Positions 30,564-39,809 are shown, counted from the first letter of the stretch. The stretch: 64,000 nt of DNA from CALJDF01 sp038121105 (GCA_038121105.1 JAYONB010000015.1:1-64000), one strand, 5' to 3'. Notes: generated by a model not told the origin, from the sequence alone. A program made the numbers and translations.

Positions 30564-31529
30564 ATGACGGGCGCCAACATTACGCCGGAATTTACCTGGG
30601 TTGCGATCGGGACGGGACCCGAGCCGTTCTTTTTGTTGCTGGCGGCCTTGGCGCTCGATGCCCTTCTCGGGGTGGTGCTGCGCAGCCCGACCCGCGCTGT
30701 CGATCGCACCGGCGCACGGGCGATCACCGAAGTGGCGCGCCGCTTGGGCCGCGCGGATCGCTCGGCGGCAACCCGGCTCGTTCGCGGACTGCTGCTCGCC
30801 CTGTTTCTGGTCGTCGGCGGCGGGGTCGTCGGCCTGATCGTCGCATTCGCGGCCGCGGTGTTGCCTTTGGGCTGGGCGCTGTCGCTGGCGGTCATCTTGT
30901 TGGTGATCGATCAACGCACGATCTTCGCCGCGTTGGGCCGCAGCATCGGGGCCGACAAAACCGATGCCGCGCGTCGGCAATCGGTCGAAAGCGCCACGCT
31001 GCGGTTCGCCGAAGGCGTTGTCGCCTTGGCGTTTTGGTATGCCTTGCTGGGGCTGGCCGGGTTGCTGATCTACCGCTTGTTGCTCATTGCCGCACTGATG
31101 TTCGACCGACCGGGCGAGGACGATCGTGGCTTGGGGTTCGTGGCGCTTCGGCTGCACGAGGCGGCGGCCTGGATTCCGTTACGGTTGGCCGGGTTGCTGC
31201 TGGCTCTCGCCGCCGCCTTCACACCCGGTGCCCGACCCGGCGCGGCGATCGCCACGATGATCCGGCATACCCCCGGCCGGCGCTTGCGCAGCGCGGCTTG
31301 GCCGGTGGCCGCCGTGGCCGGCGCGCTCGGGGTCGCCCTGGTCGGCCCGCGTCATCTCGACGGCGCCGATCGCGGTATAACCCCATGGATCGAACCGACG
31401 GGCGCCCGCAGCAACCTCGCTCCGAACGACGCGCGCCGCGCGTTCTATCTTTTGGTGGTGGCCTGCGTTTTGAACGCGCTTGTCGTCTTGTTGGTCGCGA
31501 TGGTCGAGCTGGCCGGGGCTGCCGCCTAG
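30564..31529 (+). CDS. Divergent CbiB/CobD-like membrane protein
   Basis: 321-residue polytopic protein. Segment FAEGVVALAFWYALLGLAGLLIYR near residue 150 and LHEAAAWIPLRLAGLLL near 195 align with adenosylcobinamide-phosphate synthase CbiB. However, the family ESxxEN element is SATLRFAEG here, the ARLDDxxN element is LRLHEAAAW, and the N-terminal GDPxxxHPVR element is not found. It is probably a paralogue with a different job, not the cobalamin enzyme. No other cobalamin genes lie nearby. ATG 30564 is preferred; the frame extends upstream. Confidence 0.65.
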   Translation: MTGANITPEFTWVAIGTGPEPFFLLLAALALDALLGVVLRSPTRAVDRTGARAITEVARRLGRADRSAATRLVRGLLLALFLVVGGGVVGLIVAFAAAVLPLGWALSLAVILLVIDQRTIFAALGRSIGADKTDAARRQSVESATLRFAEGVVALAFWYALLGLAGLLIYRLLLIAALMFDRPGEDDRGLGFVALRLHEAAAWIPLRLAGLLLALAAAFTPGARPGAAIATMIRHTPGRRLRSAAWPVAAVAGALGVALVGPRHLDGADRGITPWIEPTGARSNLAPNDARRAFYLLVVACVLNALVVLLVAMVELAGAAA

Positions 31530-32227
31530 CTGCGGGTGCGCAGCAGCCGGTTCAACGCATCGCGTAGATCGTCGGCATTGCGATTGTCGACGCGGTTCTT
31601 GAAGACGATATCTTCGGGCGACACGTTCCGACCGTAGTACTCCAGGTTTAGGCTTTCGCGGGTATCAAGCACGGCACCCTCGACCGACGCGCCGGCGAAC
31701 AGGCCTTTGGACTTGGAATAGGAATAGACGTCTTCGCGAAAATTCGTCGTGGTGCCCGCTTCGATGCCGGCGCCGATCGGTCCGGCGGCAACGCTGGCAT
31801 CGGCGCCGAGTTTGACCTTGTTGAACAGCACCGCATCGACCGCCCGCTTGGTCATGAACACCAAAATCACTTCCGAGGCTTGCGCACCGAACTGCAAGCC
31901 GATGCTGCCCGCGCCCATGGTGTAGAACGCGGGTGGGCTCCATCCGCCGACCTGGCGGGTCATCAAGACGCCGGTGCCGCCCTCGCCGCCGATGAAAAAA
32001 CCGGCCTTCAGCACCTGGGGAATGATCAGCACGCCCTCGGCGCGGCGCATGAGTTCGCGCATCGAGCCCATGTCGGGATCGACCCGAAAAGCGTTGACGG
32101 TCAGTTCGGCCTTGTCGACCAAATCTTGCGCTTCGCCGGCCTGGGCCGCGGTGGTGAACAGGCCGACGGCCAGCATGGCGGCGGTGGCGAAAAGCGCAGC
32201 AGCGCGGATCGAATGGGGCAATCGCAT
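31526..32227 (-). CDS. SYLF-domain (YSC84-like) secreted lipid-binding protein
   Basis: 233 residues with a clear signal peptide (ending TTAAQAGEA). The SYLF domain follows: RRAEGVLIIPQVLKAGFFIGG near residue 62, FYTMGAGSIGLQFGAQ near 101, AVLFNKVKLGADASVAAGP and YSYSKSKGLFAGASVEG. The family binds phosphoinositides in eukaryotes; bacterial members are periplasmic and poorly characterised. GAGGAGG 6 nt before the ATG defines the start. It is divergent from regB. Confidence 0.88.
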   Translation of the reverse strand: MRLPHSIRAAALFATAAMLAVGLFTTAAQAGEAQDLVDKAELTVNAFRVDPDMGSMRELMRRAEGVLIIPQVLKAGFFIGGEGGTGVLMTRQVGGWSPPAFYTMGAGSIGLQFGAQASEVILVFMTKRAVDAVLFNKVKLGADASVAAGPIGAGIEAGTTTNFREDVYSYSKSKGLFAGASVEGAVLDTRESLNLEYYGRNVSPEDIVFKNRVDNRNADDLRDALNRLLRTRS

Positions 32228-32376
32228 CGTTACCTCCTCAAGGTCGGGACGGCAGCGTGAGGGCGCATTGTGGTGGTTTTGTGGACCTCGCATCGTGGGT
32301 GAAATATGGGGCCTGAGGCCCTTGCTCGCCACCTTTCGTTGCCGCACTCCGGACGCGGCGATAGGCTCCCGCTGGC

Positions 32377-33699
32377 ATGATGGATAGCGCTCCCCACACG
32401 CGCCCGGCAAAGCCCGTCCCGACGGTCGCCCCGCCCGCCGAAAGCGGTCGCGTACGCCTGCAAACCCTGGTGCTGATCCGCTGGATTGCGCTGGCCGGCC
32501 AGGCCCTGGCCATCGTCGTGGTCCATTTCGGTCTCGACTTCGATATGGCCTTCGTTCCGGCGATGTTGGCTGTCGCGGTCTCGGTCGGGCTGAACGCCGT
32601 GTTGACGATCCGCTACACGCCCACGACCCGGCTCAGCGATCTGCACGCGGCGCTGTACCTTGCCTACGACACGCTGCAACTGGCGATACTGCTGTACCTT
32701 ACCGGCGGCATCGAAAACCCGTTCTCGATTTTGATGCTGGTGCCGATCACCGTATCCGCGACGGTCCTCAGTTTGCGGAGCACCGCCCTTCTCGGCGCCT
32801 TGGCCCTGGCCTGTCTTAGCGTGGTGACGATCGTCCATCAGCCGCTGCCGTGGCATGCCGGTGGCCTCGTTTTGCCCGGCCTCTACATGCTGGGTATTTG
32901 GACGGCGTTGGTCTTGGGCGTCGTCTTCATCTCGGTGTACACGTGGCGCGTGGCGGCCGAAGCGCGCCGCATGTCGGATGCTTTGGCGGAAACCCAGATG
33001 GCCTTGGCGCGCGAACAGCAGCTCTCCTCGCTCGGCGGTTTGGCGGCAGCAGCGGCGCACGAACTGGGCACGCCGCTCTCGACCATCGCCCTGGTCGCGC
33101 GCGAAATGCGTCGCGACACCGCGGACGATGCGCCGCTCGCCGAGGACATGGATCTATTGCTGCGCGAAACCGAACGCTGCCGCGATATCCTTGCCGAGTT
33201 GTCGCGCGACCCGCGGCGCGACGACGATCAGCCGTTCGCCGAAATGGCGCTTCCGGCGTTGATCGACTCGATCGTCGCGAGCCATCGCACGCCGACAAAA
33301 CGGATCGACATCGAAGAACGCCTCAGCCCCGGTGCCGTCATGCCGATCGTGCGGGCCGGGCCCGAAATTCGTCATGGGCTGGGCAACCTTGTCGACAACG
33401 CCGCCGATTTCGCCGCCGGGCGCATCGACATCGCGGTCGCCGTCACCAAGGCCGAGGTCACCGTCACGATGACCGACGACGGGCCCGGCTTTGCCCATGC
33501 CGTGTTGGGGGATTTGGGCGAACCTTACGTTTCGACCCGGCGAGACGGCGGCGGCATGGGTCTCGGTCTTTTTATCGCCAAGACATTGCTCGAACGCACC
33601 GGCGCACAGGTGCGTTTTCGAAATGCCGTGGCGGCGGGGGCGGAGGTTGTGATTCGCTGGCCGCATGACATACTCGACGCTTCGGGTTCATCACCATGA
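32377..33699 (+). CDS. regB: Redox-sensing histidine kinase RegB/PrrB/ActS
   Basis: 440-residue kinase that tunes respiration, fixation and photosynthesis genes to redox state. Six membrane segments lie in residues 30-195, with the quinone-binding GGIENPF near 110. The H-box SSLGGLAAAAAHELGTPLSTIAL near 217 is RegB-specific. A cysteine in ERCRDILAEL near 267 is placed like the redox-active Cys of Rhodobacter RegB. N and G boxes are NLVDNAADF, DDGPGFA and GGMGLGLFIA. It overlaps regA by 4 nt. Confidence 0.93.
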   Translation: MMDSAPHTRPAKPVPTVAPPAESGRVRLQTLVLIRWIALAGQALAIVVVHFGLDFDMAFVPAMLAVAVSVGLNAVLTIRYTPTTRLSDLHAALYLAYDTLQLAILLYLTGGIENPFSILMLVPITVSATVLSLRSTALLGALALACLSVVTIVHQPLPWHAGGLVLPGLYMLGIWTALVLGVVFISVYTWRVAAEARRMSDALAETQMALAREQQLSSLGGLAAAAAHELGTPLSTIALVAREMRRDTADDAPLAEDMDLLLRETERCRDILAELSRDPRRDDDQPFAEMALPALIDSIVASHRTPTKRIDIEERLSPGAVMPIVRAGPEIRHGLGNLVDNAADFAAGRIDIAVAVTKAEVTVTMTDDGPGFAHAVLGDLGEPYVSTRRDGGGMGLGLFIAKTLLERTGAQVRFRNAVAAGAEVVIRWPHDILDASGSSP

Positions 33700-34250
33700 T
33701 AGAAACGCCATCCGTGGATAGTTCAAGCGACCGCCGCTTGCTGATCGTCGATGACGACGCCCCGTTTCGCGACCGCCTCGCGCGGGCGATGGAAAAGCGT
33801 GGCTTCGCCGTCGCCACCGCCGCCGACGAAGACGACGCCAGCGAGGCCATCGCCGCGCATCAGCCGACCCATGCCGTCCTCGACTTGCGTCTCGAAAAAG
33901 GCTTCGGGCTCGATATCGTGCCGGTGATCCGGGCGCAAAACCCCGACGCACGGATCGTCATCCTTACCGGCTACGGCAACATCGCGACCGCCGTGGCGGC
34001 GGTAAAAGCGGGCGCCGTGGATTACCTCGCCAAACCGGCCGATGCCGACGAAATCGAAGGCGCGTTGCTCGCCTCGGGCGACGATAAGCCGCCGCCCCCC
34101 GACCAACCGATGTCGCCCGATCGGGTTCGGTGGGAGCATATCCAGCGCATTTACGAACTATGCGACCGCAACGTCTCGGAAACCGCGCGCCGGCTCAACA
34201 TGCATCGCCGCACCCTCCAGCGCATCCTGGCCAAACGTTCGCCGCACTAA
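33696..34250 (+). CDS. regA: Redox response regulator RegA/PrrA/ActR
   Basis: 184-residue regulator. The receiver has LLIVDDDAPFRDRL near residue 15, the phospho-Asp in AVLDLRLEKGFG near 63, and Lys in LAKPADADE near 111. A proline-rich hinge (PPPPDQP) leads to the Fis-type helix-turn-helix NVSETARRLNMHRRTLQRIL near 159, nearly invariant in RegA. Partner of the overlapping regB. Confidence 0.95.
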   Translation: MIETPSVDSSSDRRLLIVDDDAPFRDRLARAMEKRGFAVATAADEDDASEAIAAHQPTHAVLDLRLEKGFGLDIVPVIRAQNPDARIVILTGYGNIATAVAAVKAGAVDYLAKPADADEIEGALLASGDDKPPPPDQPMSPDRVRWEHIQRIYELCDRNVSETARRLNMHRRTLQRILAKRSPH

Positions 34251-34307
34251 GCGGCGGCGAAATATACTGGAATCACTGGAACTTAGAGGGACTCGCGGGT
34301 ATAACCC

Positions 34308-35780
34308 GTGAGCAGGATGACCGACCAAAACAGGCTTGCCCGGCAGGTTGCTACCCTGGCCGACGCCCACGTTCTCGTGGTCGGCGACCTGATGCTCGAC
34401 CGCTTCGTCTCGGGCACGGTCGAGCGCATTTCTCCCGAAGCCCCCATCCCGGTGTTTCAAACCGGCGTCGAACGACCGATGGCGGGTGGGGCCGGCAATG
34501 TCGCGGCCAATGTCGTGGCGCTGGGTGGCGCCGCCACGCTGGTCGGCGTCATCGGCGCCGATGCGGCCGGCGAAACCCTCACAGGTCTGCTCCATACCAA
34601 CCCCCGTCTGACGGTCCACGCCCTGACCGACAGCGCGCGCCCGACCAGCGTGAAAACCCGCTACGTCGCTCAAGGCCAACAGGTCCTGCGGGCCGACAGC
34701 GAACAACGCCACGCCATTTCGGCCGAGATTGCCGGGCAACTTCTTGCGGCCGTCGATGACGGCCTGCCGTACGCCGGCGCGGTGGTTCTATCCGACTACG
34801 GCAAGGGCGTACTGACCCCGGACGTACTGCGCCAGATCATCGCCAAAGCGGTGGCCCAGCACATCCCGGTGGTGGTCGACCCCTGCGGGCGCGATTTCGC
34901 GCGCTACAAAGGCGCTGCCTACGTCTCGCCCAACCGGGCAGAGCTCGCCTACGCCAGCGGGGCCGTGGCCGATACCACCGAACACATTCTCGATGCCGCC
35001 CGGCGGGTGATGGAAAGCGCCGGGGTCGCCGCGATGTTGGTGACCCGCAGCGAAGACGGGTTGTCGTTGATCGGCCGCGACGGGACCGCCACCCATTTCA
35101 CTGCCGAAGCGCGTGAGGTATTCGACGTATCGGGCGCGGGCGACACGGTGGTTGCCGCGTTCGCCGCCGCGTTGGCCGGCGGTGCCGATGCCACAGATGC
35201 CGCCGCCCTAGCCAATACCGCGGCTGGGATCGTCGTGACCAAAGCCGGCACGGCGGTGGTGTCTTCGGCCGAGCTGATCGCCCACACCCACGAAGCCGAC
35301 CTCAAAGCCAGCGACGCCAAAGTGCGTCCGATCGACGAAGCGTTGCGCGTGGTGGCCGGTTGGCGGGAACGGGGACTTCGGGTCGGGTTCACCAACGGTG
35401 CGTTCGACTTGTTGCACCCCGGCCATATCGCCTCGCTGACCCAAGCCAAGAGCCATTGCGACCGGTTGGTCGTGGCGCTCAATAGCGATACCTCGGTGCG
35501 CGGCCTCAAGGGGCCAAGCCGCCCGATTCAAAACGAAACCGCCCGCGCCATGGTGTTGGGCGCGATGGGCCAGGTCGATCTCGTCGTGATCTTCGCTGAA
35601 GATACACCGCTCGAATTGATCAAGGCGATCCGCCCCGACGTTCTCGTCAAAGGCGGCGATTACCGGCTCGACCAAGTCGTCGGCGCCGACGTCGTGCAAA
35701 GCTACGGCGGCACGGTCGTTCTGGCGGACTACGTCGATGGCCACAGCACGACGCGCACGGTTTCACGGATGGCGGGCTAG
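34308..35780 (+). CDS. hldE: Bifunctional heptose-7-P kinase / heptose-1-P adenylyltransferase
   Basis: 490-residue enzyme of ADP-heptose synthesis for the LPS core. The ribokinase-like half (to about 320) has GGAGNVAANVVALGG near 63 and DVSGAGDTVVAAFAAAL near 274. The nucleotidyltransferase half has TNGAFDLLHPGHIASL near 362 and ends with a VKGGDYRLDQVVGAD segment. GTG 34308 is taken as start; ATG 34317 is equally possible. It is followed 3 nt later by hldD. Confidence 0.95.
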   Translation: MSRMTDQNRLARQVATLADAHVLVVGDLMLDRFVSGTVERISPEAPIPVFQTGVERPMAGGAGNVAANVVALGGAATLVGVIGADAAGETLTGLLHTNPRLTVHALTDSARPTSVKTRYVAQGQQVLRADSEQRHAISAEIAGQLLAAVDDGLPYAGAVVLSDYGKGVLTPDVLRQIIAKAVAQHIPVVVDPCGRDFARYKGAAYVSPNRAELAYASGAVADTTEHILDAARRVMESAGVAAMLVTRSEDGLSLIGRDGTATHFTAEAREVFDVSGAGDTVVAAFAAALAGGADATDAAALANTAAGIVVTKAGTAVVSSAELIAHTHEADLKASDAKVRPIDEALRVVAGWRERGLRVGFTNGAFDLLHPGHIASLTQAKSHCDRLVVALNSDTSVRGLKGPSRPIQNETARAMVLGAMGQVDLVVIFAEDTPLELIKAIRPDVLVKGGDYRLDQVVGADVVQSYGGTVVLADYVDGHSTTRTVSRMAG

Positions 35781-35783
35781 CGC

Positions 35784-36770
35784 ATGATCGTGGTCACCGG
35801 CGGGGCCGGCTTCATCGGTTCGAACGTCGTGGCGGCGCTCGCCGCCAAGGGCGACCGTGAGGTTGCGATTTGCGACGTCTTCGGCACCGGCGACAAATGG
35901 TTGAACGTCGCCAAACACGAACTCGCGGGCGTTATTTCGCCGCCCGATCTGCTCGAATTCCTCAATTCCGAAAGCTTCCGCATGGAAGCGATCATTCATC
36001 TCGGCGCCGTGACCGCCACCACCGAGACCGACGTCGATCTCATCATGCGCAACAATTTCAAGTTCTCGCTGATGCTGTGGGATTGGTGTGCGCGTCACGA
36101 AGCGGCGTTCATCTATGCCTCTTCCGCGGCAACCTATGGCGACGGCCGCCAAGGCTTCGACGACAGCGACAGCATGGCGGCGTTGTCGCGGCTGCGTCCC
36201 CTCAATCCTTATGGCTGGAGCAAGCATCTATTCGACCGCCGCGTTGCGCGGATCATGGCCGAGCGCTTGCCGGCGCCGGAAAAATGGGCCGGGCTCAAAT
36301 TCTTTAACGTCTTCGGCCCCAACGAATATCACAAGGGCCGTATGTCGTCGGTAGCGCTCCACGTGCACGACAGCATATTGATCGGCGAACCGGTGCGCTT
36401 GTTCCGCTCGCACAACCCCGACTACGAAGACGGCGGGCAGATGCGCGACTTCATCTATGTCGAAGATTGCGTCGCCGCGATCGAATGGATCCTCGATCAA
36501 GACGAGATCACCGGCATCTACAACATGGGCACCGGCCAAGCGCGCAGCTTCCTCGACTTGGCTTATGCCGTGGCCGACGCGATGAACGAAGAACTCATCG
36601 TCGATTGGATCGACACCCCGGCCGACCTACGCGAAAAATATCAGTACTTCACCGAAGCCAAGATGGACCGCCTGCGCGAGATCGGTTTTACCCGCACCTT
36701 CACCTCGCTCGAAGAGGCCGTGCAGCGCTACGTCCAGCAATACCTCTCCAAGCCCGACCCCTACCGCTAG
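35784..36770 (+). CDS. hldD: ADP-glyceromanno-heptose 6-epimerase
   Basis: 328-residue SDR-type epimerase, the last step of ADP-L-glycero-D-manno-heptose formation. TGGAGFIGSN near residue 5 binds NADP. YASSAATYGDG near 112 and YGWSKHLFD near 143 contain the catalytic Ser/Thr, Tyr and Lys. NVFGPNEYHKGRMSS near 175 is HldD-specific. Coupled to hldE. Confidence 0.96.
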   Translation: MIVVTGGAGFIGSNVVAALAAKGDREVAICDVFGTGDKWLNVAKHELAGVISPPDLLEFLNSESFRMEAIIHLGAVTATTETDVDLIMRNNFKFSLMLWDWCARHEAAFIYASSAATYGDGRQGFDDSDSMAALSRLRPLNPYGWSKHLFDRRVARIMAERLPAPEKWAGLKFFNVFGPNEYHKGRMSSVALHVHDSILIGEPVRLFRSHNPDYEDGGQMRDFIYVEDCVAAIEWILDQDEITGIYNMGTGQARSFLDLAYAVADAMNEELIVDWIDTPADLREKYQYFTEAKMDRLREIGFTRTFTSLEEAVQRYVQQYLSKPDPYR

Positions 36771-36795
36771 CGCTTGTTTCGCACGCGACGCGGAC

Positions 36796-37170
36796 CTACC
36801 AGGTCTTCACCGGCGGCGATTTAACCTCGACCTGGACCGATTCCTCCAGCGCCTCGGACCAGTGCGGCACGCCTTTGGGGTGAAACCAGGTATCGCCGGG
36901 ATGGGCGATCCATTCTTCGCCGCCGATCCAAAGTTTGAGCTTGCCCGACACCAAGTGGCACGAGGTCTCGTGATCGTCGTGCTGATGGGTCGGGTCGCGC
37001 ATGCCCTTGGGGCGGGTGATCGACAGCATCAGCATGCTGTCGCTCTTCATCACCACCTTGACCTCGACCGGCTTGTCCAGCTCCTGGCCTTCGACCTTTT
37101 CGATCACGTCGACCGGCGCGTCATCGCCCGGCATGAAGGTGCGGTTGAAGTTTTCGATCGTGCCCGGCAT
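36796..37170 (-). CDS. Cupin domain protein
   Basis: 124-residue single cupin. The metal motif is HQHDDHETSCHLVSGKLKLWIGGE near residue 62 (with Glu) and HPGDTWFHPKGVPHWSE near 91. The ATG shares one base with the stop of the nitrile-hydratase-like gene (TAATG), so it is the last gene of that operon. Substrate unknown. Confidence 0.85.
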   Translation of the reverse strand: MPGTIENFNRTFMPGDDAPVDVIEKVEGQELDKPVEVKVVMKSDSMLMLSITRPKGMRDPTHQHDDHETSCHLVSGKLKLWIGGEEWIAHPGDTWFHPKGVPHWSEALEESVQVEVKSPPVKTW

Positions 37171-37469
37171 TACGCCGCCATTTTTTTGCGCACCGCATCC
37201 AGGCGGGCGTCGATTTCGGTTTCGTTCAAGGTGCCCTGCTCGACCAGCACGGCGCGGATCGCCAGCAGCCAGCTTTCCGCGTAGCTCCGGCTCGGGTCTT
37301 CGAAGTCGGCATAGAATTCCACTGCGCGTTTATGGAGCTCCGGATCGTAGGGCCCCTTGGCCTGCCCGGTGATCAACGACAGCATCGCATCGACGCGTTT
37401 GTCGAACCAAGTCGGTTCCCCGTCGGTGCGATCGATCGGTCGCGGGGCTTTCAGATCGGCATTCGTCAT
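37170..37469 (-). CDS. Small nitrile hydratase beta-subunit-like protein
   Basis: 99 residues. YAESWLLAIRAVLVEQGTL near residue 64 with ETEIDARLDAV matches the N-terminal helical domain of nitrile hydratase beta or thiocyanate hydrolase subunits. The C-terminal SH3-like barrel of a full beta subunit is missing, and no alpha subunit with the CxLCxC metal claw is in the window. It may act as an accessory or metal-donor protein to an enzyme encoded elsewhere, or as a partner of the neighbouring isochorismatase. Start ATG 37469 directly follows the isochorismatase stop. Confidence 0.6.
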   Translation of the reverse strand: MTNADLKAPRPIDRTDGEPTWFDKRVDAMLSLITGQAKGPYDPELHKRAVEFYADFEDPSRSYAESWLLAIRAVLVEQGTLNETEIDARLDAVRKKMAA

Positions 37470-37474
37470 CGTCG

Positions 37475-38176
37475 TTACTCCGCAGCGGCTTGGGCGTCGG
37501 CCGAGGTCAACCGGGCCAACACCTCGTCGGTCGTCATCACATCGACAAAGCCGTAGATATTGCTCAGCGCCGAATTGTGATGATTGTCGTCGTGCGCCGA
37601 ATTGGCGTCCGACACCATGATCGTCTTGTAGTTCAACATCATACCGTCGCGGGCGGTCGATTCGCAGCATACGTTGGTTTCGGTCCCGGTCACCACGATG
37701 GTGTCTATCCCGCGCGCTTGCAAGTCGGCATGCAGCGTCGAGGCATCGGCGATGAACGGGCTAAAACGGTCTTTCTCGATCGTCAGGTCGCCGGGCCGCA
37801 CGACGAGGTCGGCGTGCAGCGCATGGCCCCAGCCGCCGGGGCCGAGACCGGTCAGCAATCGTTCGCGGACCGGCGGCGAACAGAACTCATGAAACAGCGT
37901 CGACCAGGATTGCGCGGTTGCTTCGGTAAAGGTCGTGACGATCCACACCACGGTGCCGCCTGCGGCGCGGAAACCGTCGGCCAGTCTGTTGACCGTCGGC
38001 ACGATGTCGATGGTGTTCTGTCCGCCCGATGTCGCCGGGTCGCAGAAGAATTCCTGGATGTCGACGACGATCAGCGCGCTGCGCGCCGGATCGAGCCGCT
38101 CGAAGATATGCGTCCGTCCGCCGCGCCGTTTCGCCATCCGTTCGGCGAGGCCGGGAAACAGGGCGGTTTTGTGCAT
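37475..38176 (-). CDS. Isochorismatase-like cysteine hydrolase
   Basis: 233-residue hydrolase of the nicotinamidase/isochorismatase superfamily. The catalytic triad is visible: Asp in IVVDIQEFFCD near residue 39, Lys in IEKDRFSPF near 134 and Cys in ETNVCCESTARDG near 167. These enzymes hydrolyse amides, carbamates or vinyl ethers. It heads a small operon with a nitrile-hydratase-like protein and a cupin. Confidence 0.88.
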   Translation of the reverse strand: MHKTALFPGLAERMAKRRGGRTHIFERLDPARSALIVVDIQEFFCDPATSGGQNTIDIVPTVNRLADGFRAAGGTVVWIVTTFTEATAQSWSTLFHEFCSPPVRERLLTGLGPGGWGHALHADLVVRPGDLTIEKDRFSPFIADASTLHADLQARGIDTIVVTGTETNVCCESTARDGMMLNYKTIMVSDANSAHDDNHHNSALSNIYGFVDVMTTDEVLARLTSADAQAAAE

Positions 38177-38226
38177 CGTTTCGTCCTCCCGAACTCAGCC
38201 TAGCGCCTCACCGGCCGGCGCGGAAC

Positions 38227-39105
38227 CTACGCGCCCTCCAACACCGCAAACCGCGGTTGCCCGCCGGCATCGACAATGCGCCCGGCGGTCGGGCCCGCAA
38301 AATGCGCGGCCAGCACGATGGCCGCGCCCCCGGCATGCTCGGCGATAAAGGCGCGCCGGGTCGCGGTCGATTGCGCATGGTCGAGGCAGAAATTGGTCTG
38401 CCACTGCGGTTCGGCAATCAGCACGGGGTGATGCAGCATGTCGCCGGTGAAGAACACCTCATGCCCGCCCGATTGCAGGTGCACGCAATAATGGCCCGGC
38501 GTGTGGCCCGGGGTCGGCACCAGCGACAAGCCGTCGCCGATCGCATAGTCCATCGTCACGATCTCGGCCAACCCCGCATCGACGATCGGAAACACCGAAT
38601 CGGCCAGGCTGGTGTACCCGAACTCGCCCGGCTTCACGTTGTTGTAGTGGTCGTAGTCGTCCTTGGAAAAAATGTAGCGCGCATTGGGGAACGTCGGCAC
38701 CCACCGGCCGTTTTCCAATTTGGTGTTCCAGCCGACGTGGTCGGCATGCAAATGGGTGCACATCACGTAGTCGACGTCCTCGGGCGCAATCCCCATCGCA
38801 TAGAGGTTGTCGAGATAGGGCCGGTTCTGCATATGCCAAAACGGTAGCGCGGCCCGGTCTTTGTGGTTGCCGATGCAGGTGTCGATCAGGATCGTCTTGC
38901 CCTGGGCCTGCACCACATAGGTGTGAAAGCTGAAGGGTAGCACCAACCCCTCGGCGCCCTGCGCGATGAAATGCGGCGCCAGCCAATCGGCATGTCCGGC
39001 CAAGCGCGCGGCATCGAATTCCTTGAACGCGAACGCCGGTGTGAAGGGCTCCACCACCTCCACCAGCTTGCGCACCGTATAATCCCCGAATTGTTGCGGC
39101 TTCAT
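38227..39105 (-). CDS. MBL-fold metallo-hydrolase
   Basis: 292-residue metallo-beta-lactamase-fold enzyme. The zinc motif CTHLHADHVGWN lies near residue 113, a further His in TPGHTPGHYCVH near 183, and the Asp ligand in FFTGDMLHHP near 202. The layout is like lactonases and organophosphate hydrolases of the AHL-lactonase branch. No signal peptide. SD GGGAGA precedes the ATG. It lies 50 nt upstream of the isochorismatase gene in the same direction. Confidence 0.85.
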   Translation of the reverse strand: MKPQQFGDYTVRKLVEVVEPFTPAFAFKEFDAARLAGHADWLAPHFIAQGAEGLVLPFSFHTYVVQAQGKTILIDTCIGNHKDRAALPFWHMQNRPYLDNLYAMGIAPEDVDYVMCTHLHADHVGWNTKLENGRWVPTFPNARYIFSKDDYDHYNNVKPGEFGYTSLADSVFPIVDAGLAEIVTMDYAIGDGLSLVPTPGHTPGHYCVHLQSGGHEVFFTGDMLHHPVLIAEPQWQTNFCLDHAQSTATRRAFIAEHAGGAAIVLAAHFAGPTAGRIVDAGGQPRFAVLEGA

Positions 39106-39809
39106 GCTTGTCTCCCTGGGTTGTTTTGGGCGGGCAGGCGGGCCTCGGCAAAGACCGGCGTACCGGCCAGCCATTGCGCGGCGGCGGTCTCGTCGTTCAG
39201 CGCGATGGCCATCGCCGCCGTCAGTTCCAATTGGCCGGCGCCCTTGTCGTCGGCGTGGTTCAGCCCGCGTGCCGCGGCCTTCATCACGTTGGCTTGGTGA
39301 AGGTAGAGCGACAGGTTGATGTCCTCGCCGTTCAGCGCGCGGGCGCATTGCGTGTCATCTGTTGCATTGGCCCCGCGGCAGGCCAGCGGCCGGAGGTCGT
39401 AAACCGTGCAGCATTCGTTCTTCAAAAAGACGCACGCCCGTTTCAAGCGTACTCGCCCGGCGGCATCGAGTCCGCGTTCGGCGGCGGCCAAGGTGCGGCA
39501 CGTCTCGGCCAGGGTCGCCACCGCGGCTGCGGATTCGTGCTTGCGTAGGTGGTCGGCCAGGGCCAGCGCCTCGGGCGGCGTCACCGTGACCTGGAACCGA
39601 CAGCAATGCGCGCATCCCTCGCGGCAGGCCGCGGGCTGTTCCGGCGGGTTCAAGCTGCGCAACGAGGACAGCAGGTTCTCGGCCAACGCGATGGCTTCTT
39701 GGACCAATGTATTGAGATCGTCCGGCGCGCCGTCGGCAACGGCGTTCACGGTCAGCCCCCGAATGCCGCTTTCGAGGATCGCTTCATAAGGTAGCGGCGC
39801 GTCGCTCAT
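39102..39809 (-). CDS. YkgJ family cysteine-cluster protein
   Basis: 235 residues. CREGCAHCCRFQVTVT near residue 62, then CVFLKNECCTVYDLRPLACRG near 126 and TQCARAL, give the CxxxCxxCC and later cysteines of the YkgJ (zinc- or iron-chelating) family. The stop overlaps the start of the MBL gene by 4 nt. Function unknown. Confidence 0.8.
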   Translation of the reverse strand: MSDAPLPYEAILESGIRGLTVNAVADGAPDDLNTLVQEAIALAENLLSSLRSLNPPEQPAACREGCAHCCRFQVTVTPPEALALADHLRKHESAAAVATLAETCRTLAAAERGLDAAGRVRLKRACVFLKNECCTVYDLRPLACRGANATDDTQCARALNGEDINLSLYLHQANVMKAAARGLNHADDKGAGQLELTAAMAIALNDETAAAQWLAGTPVFAEARLPAQNNPGRQA

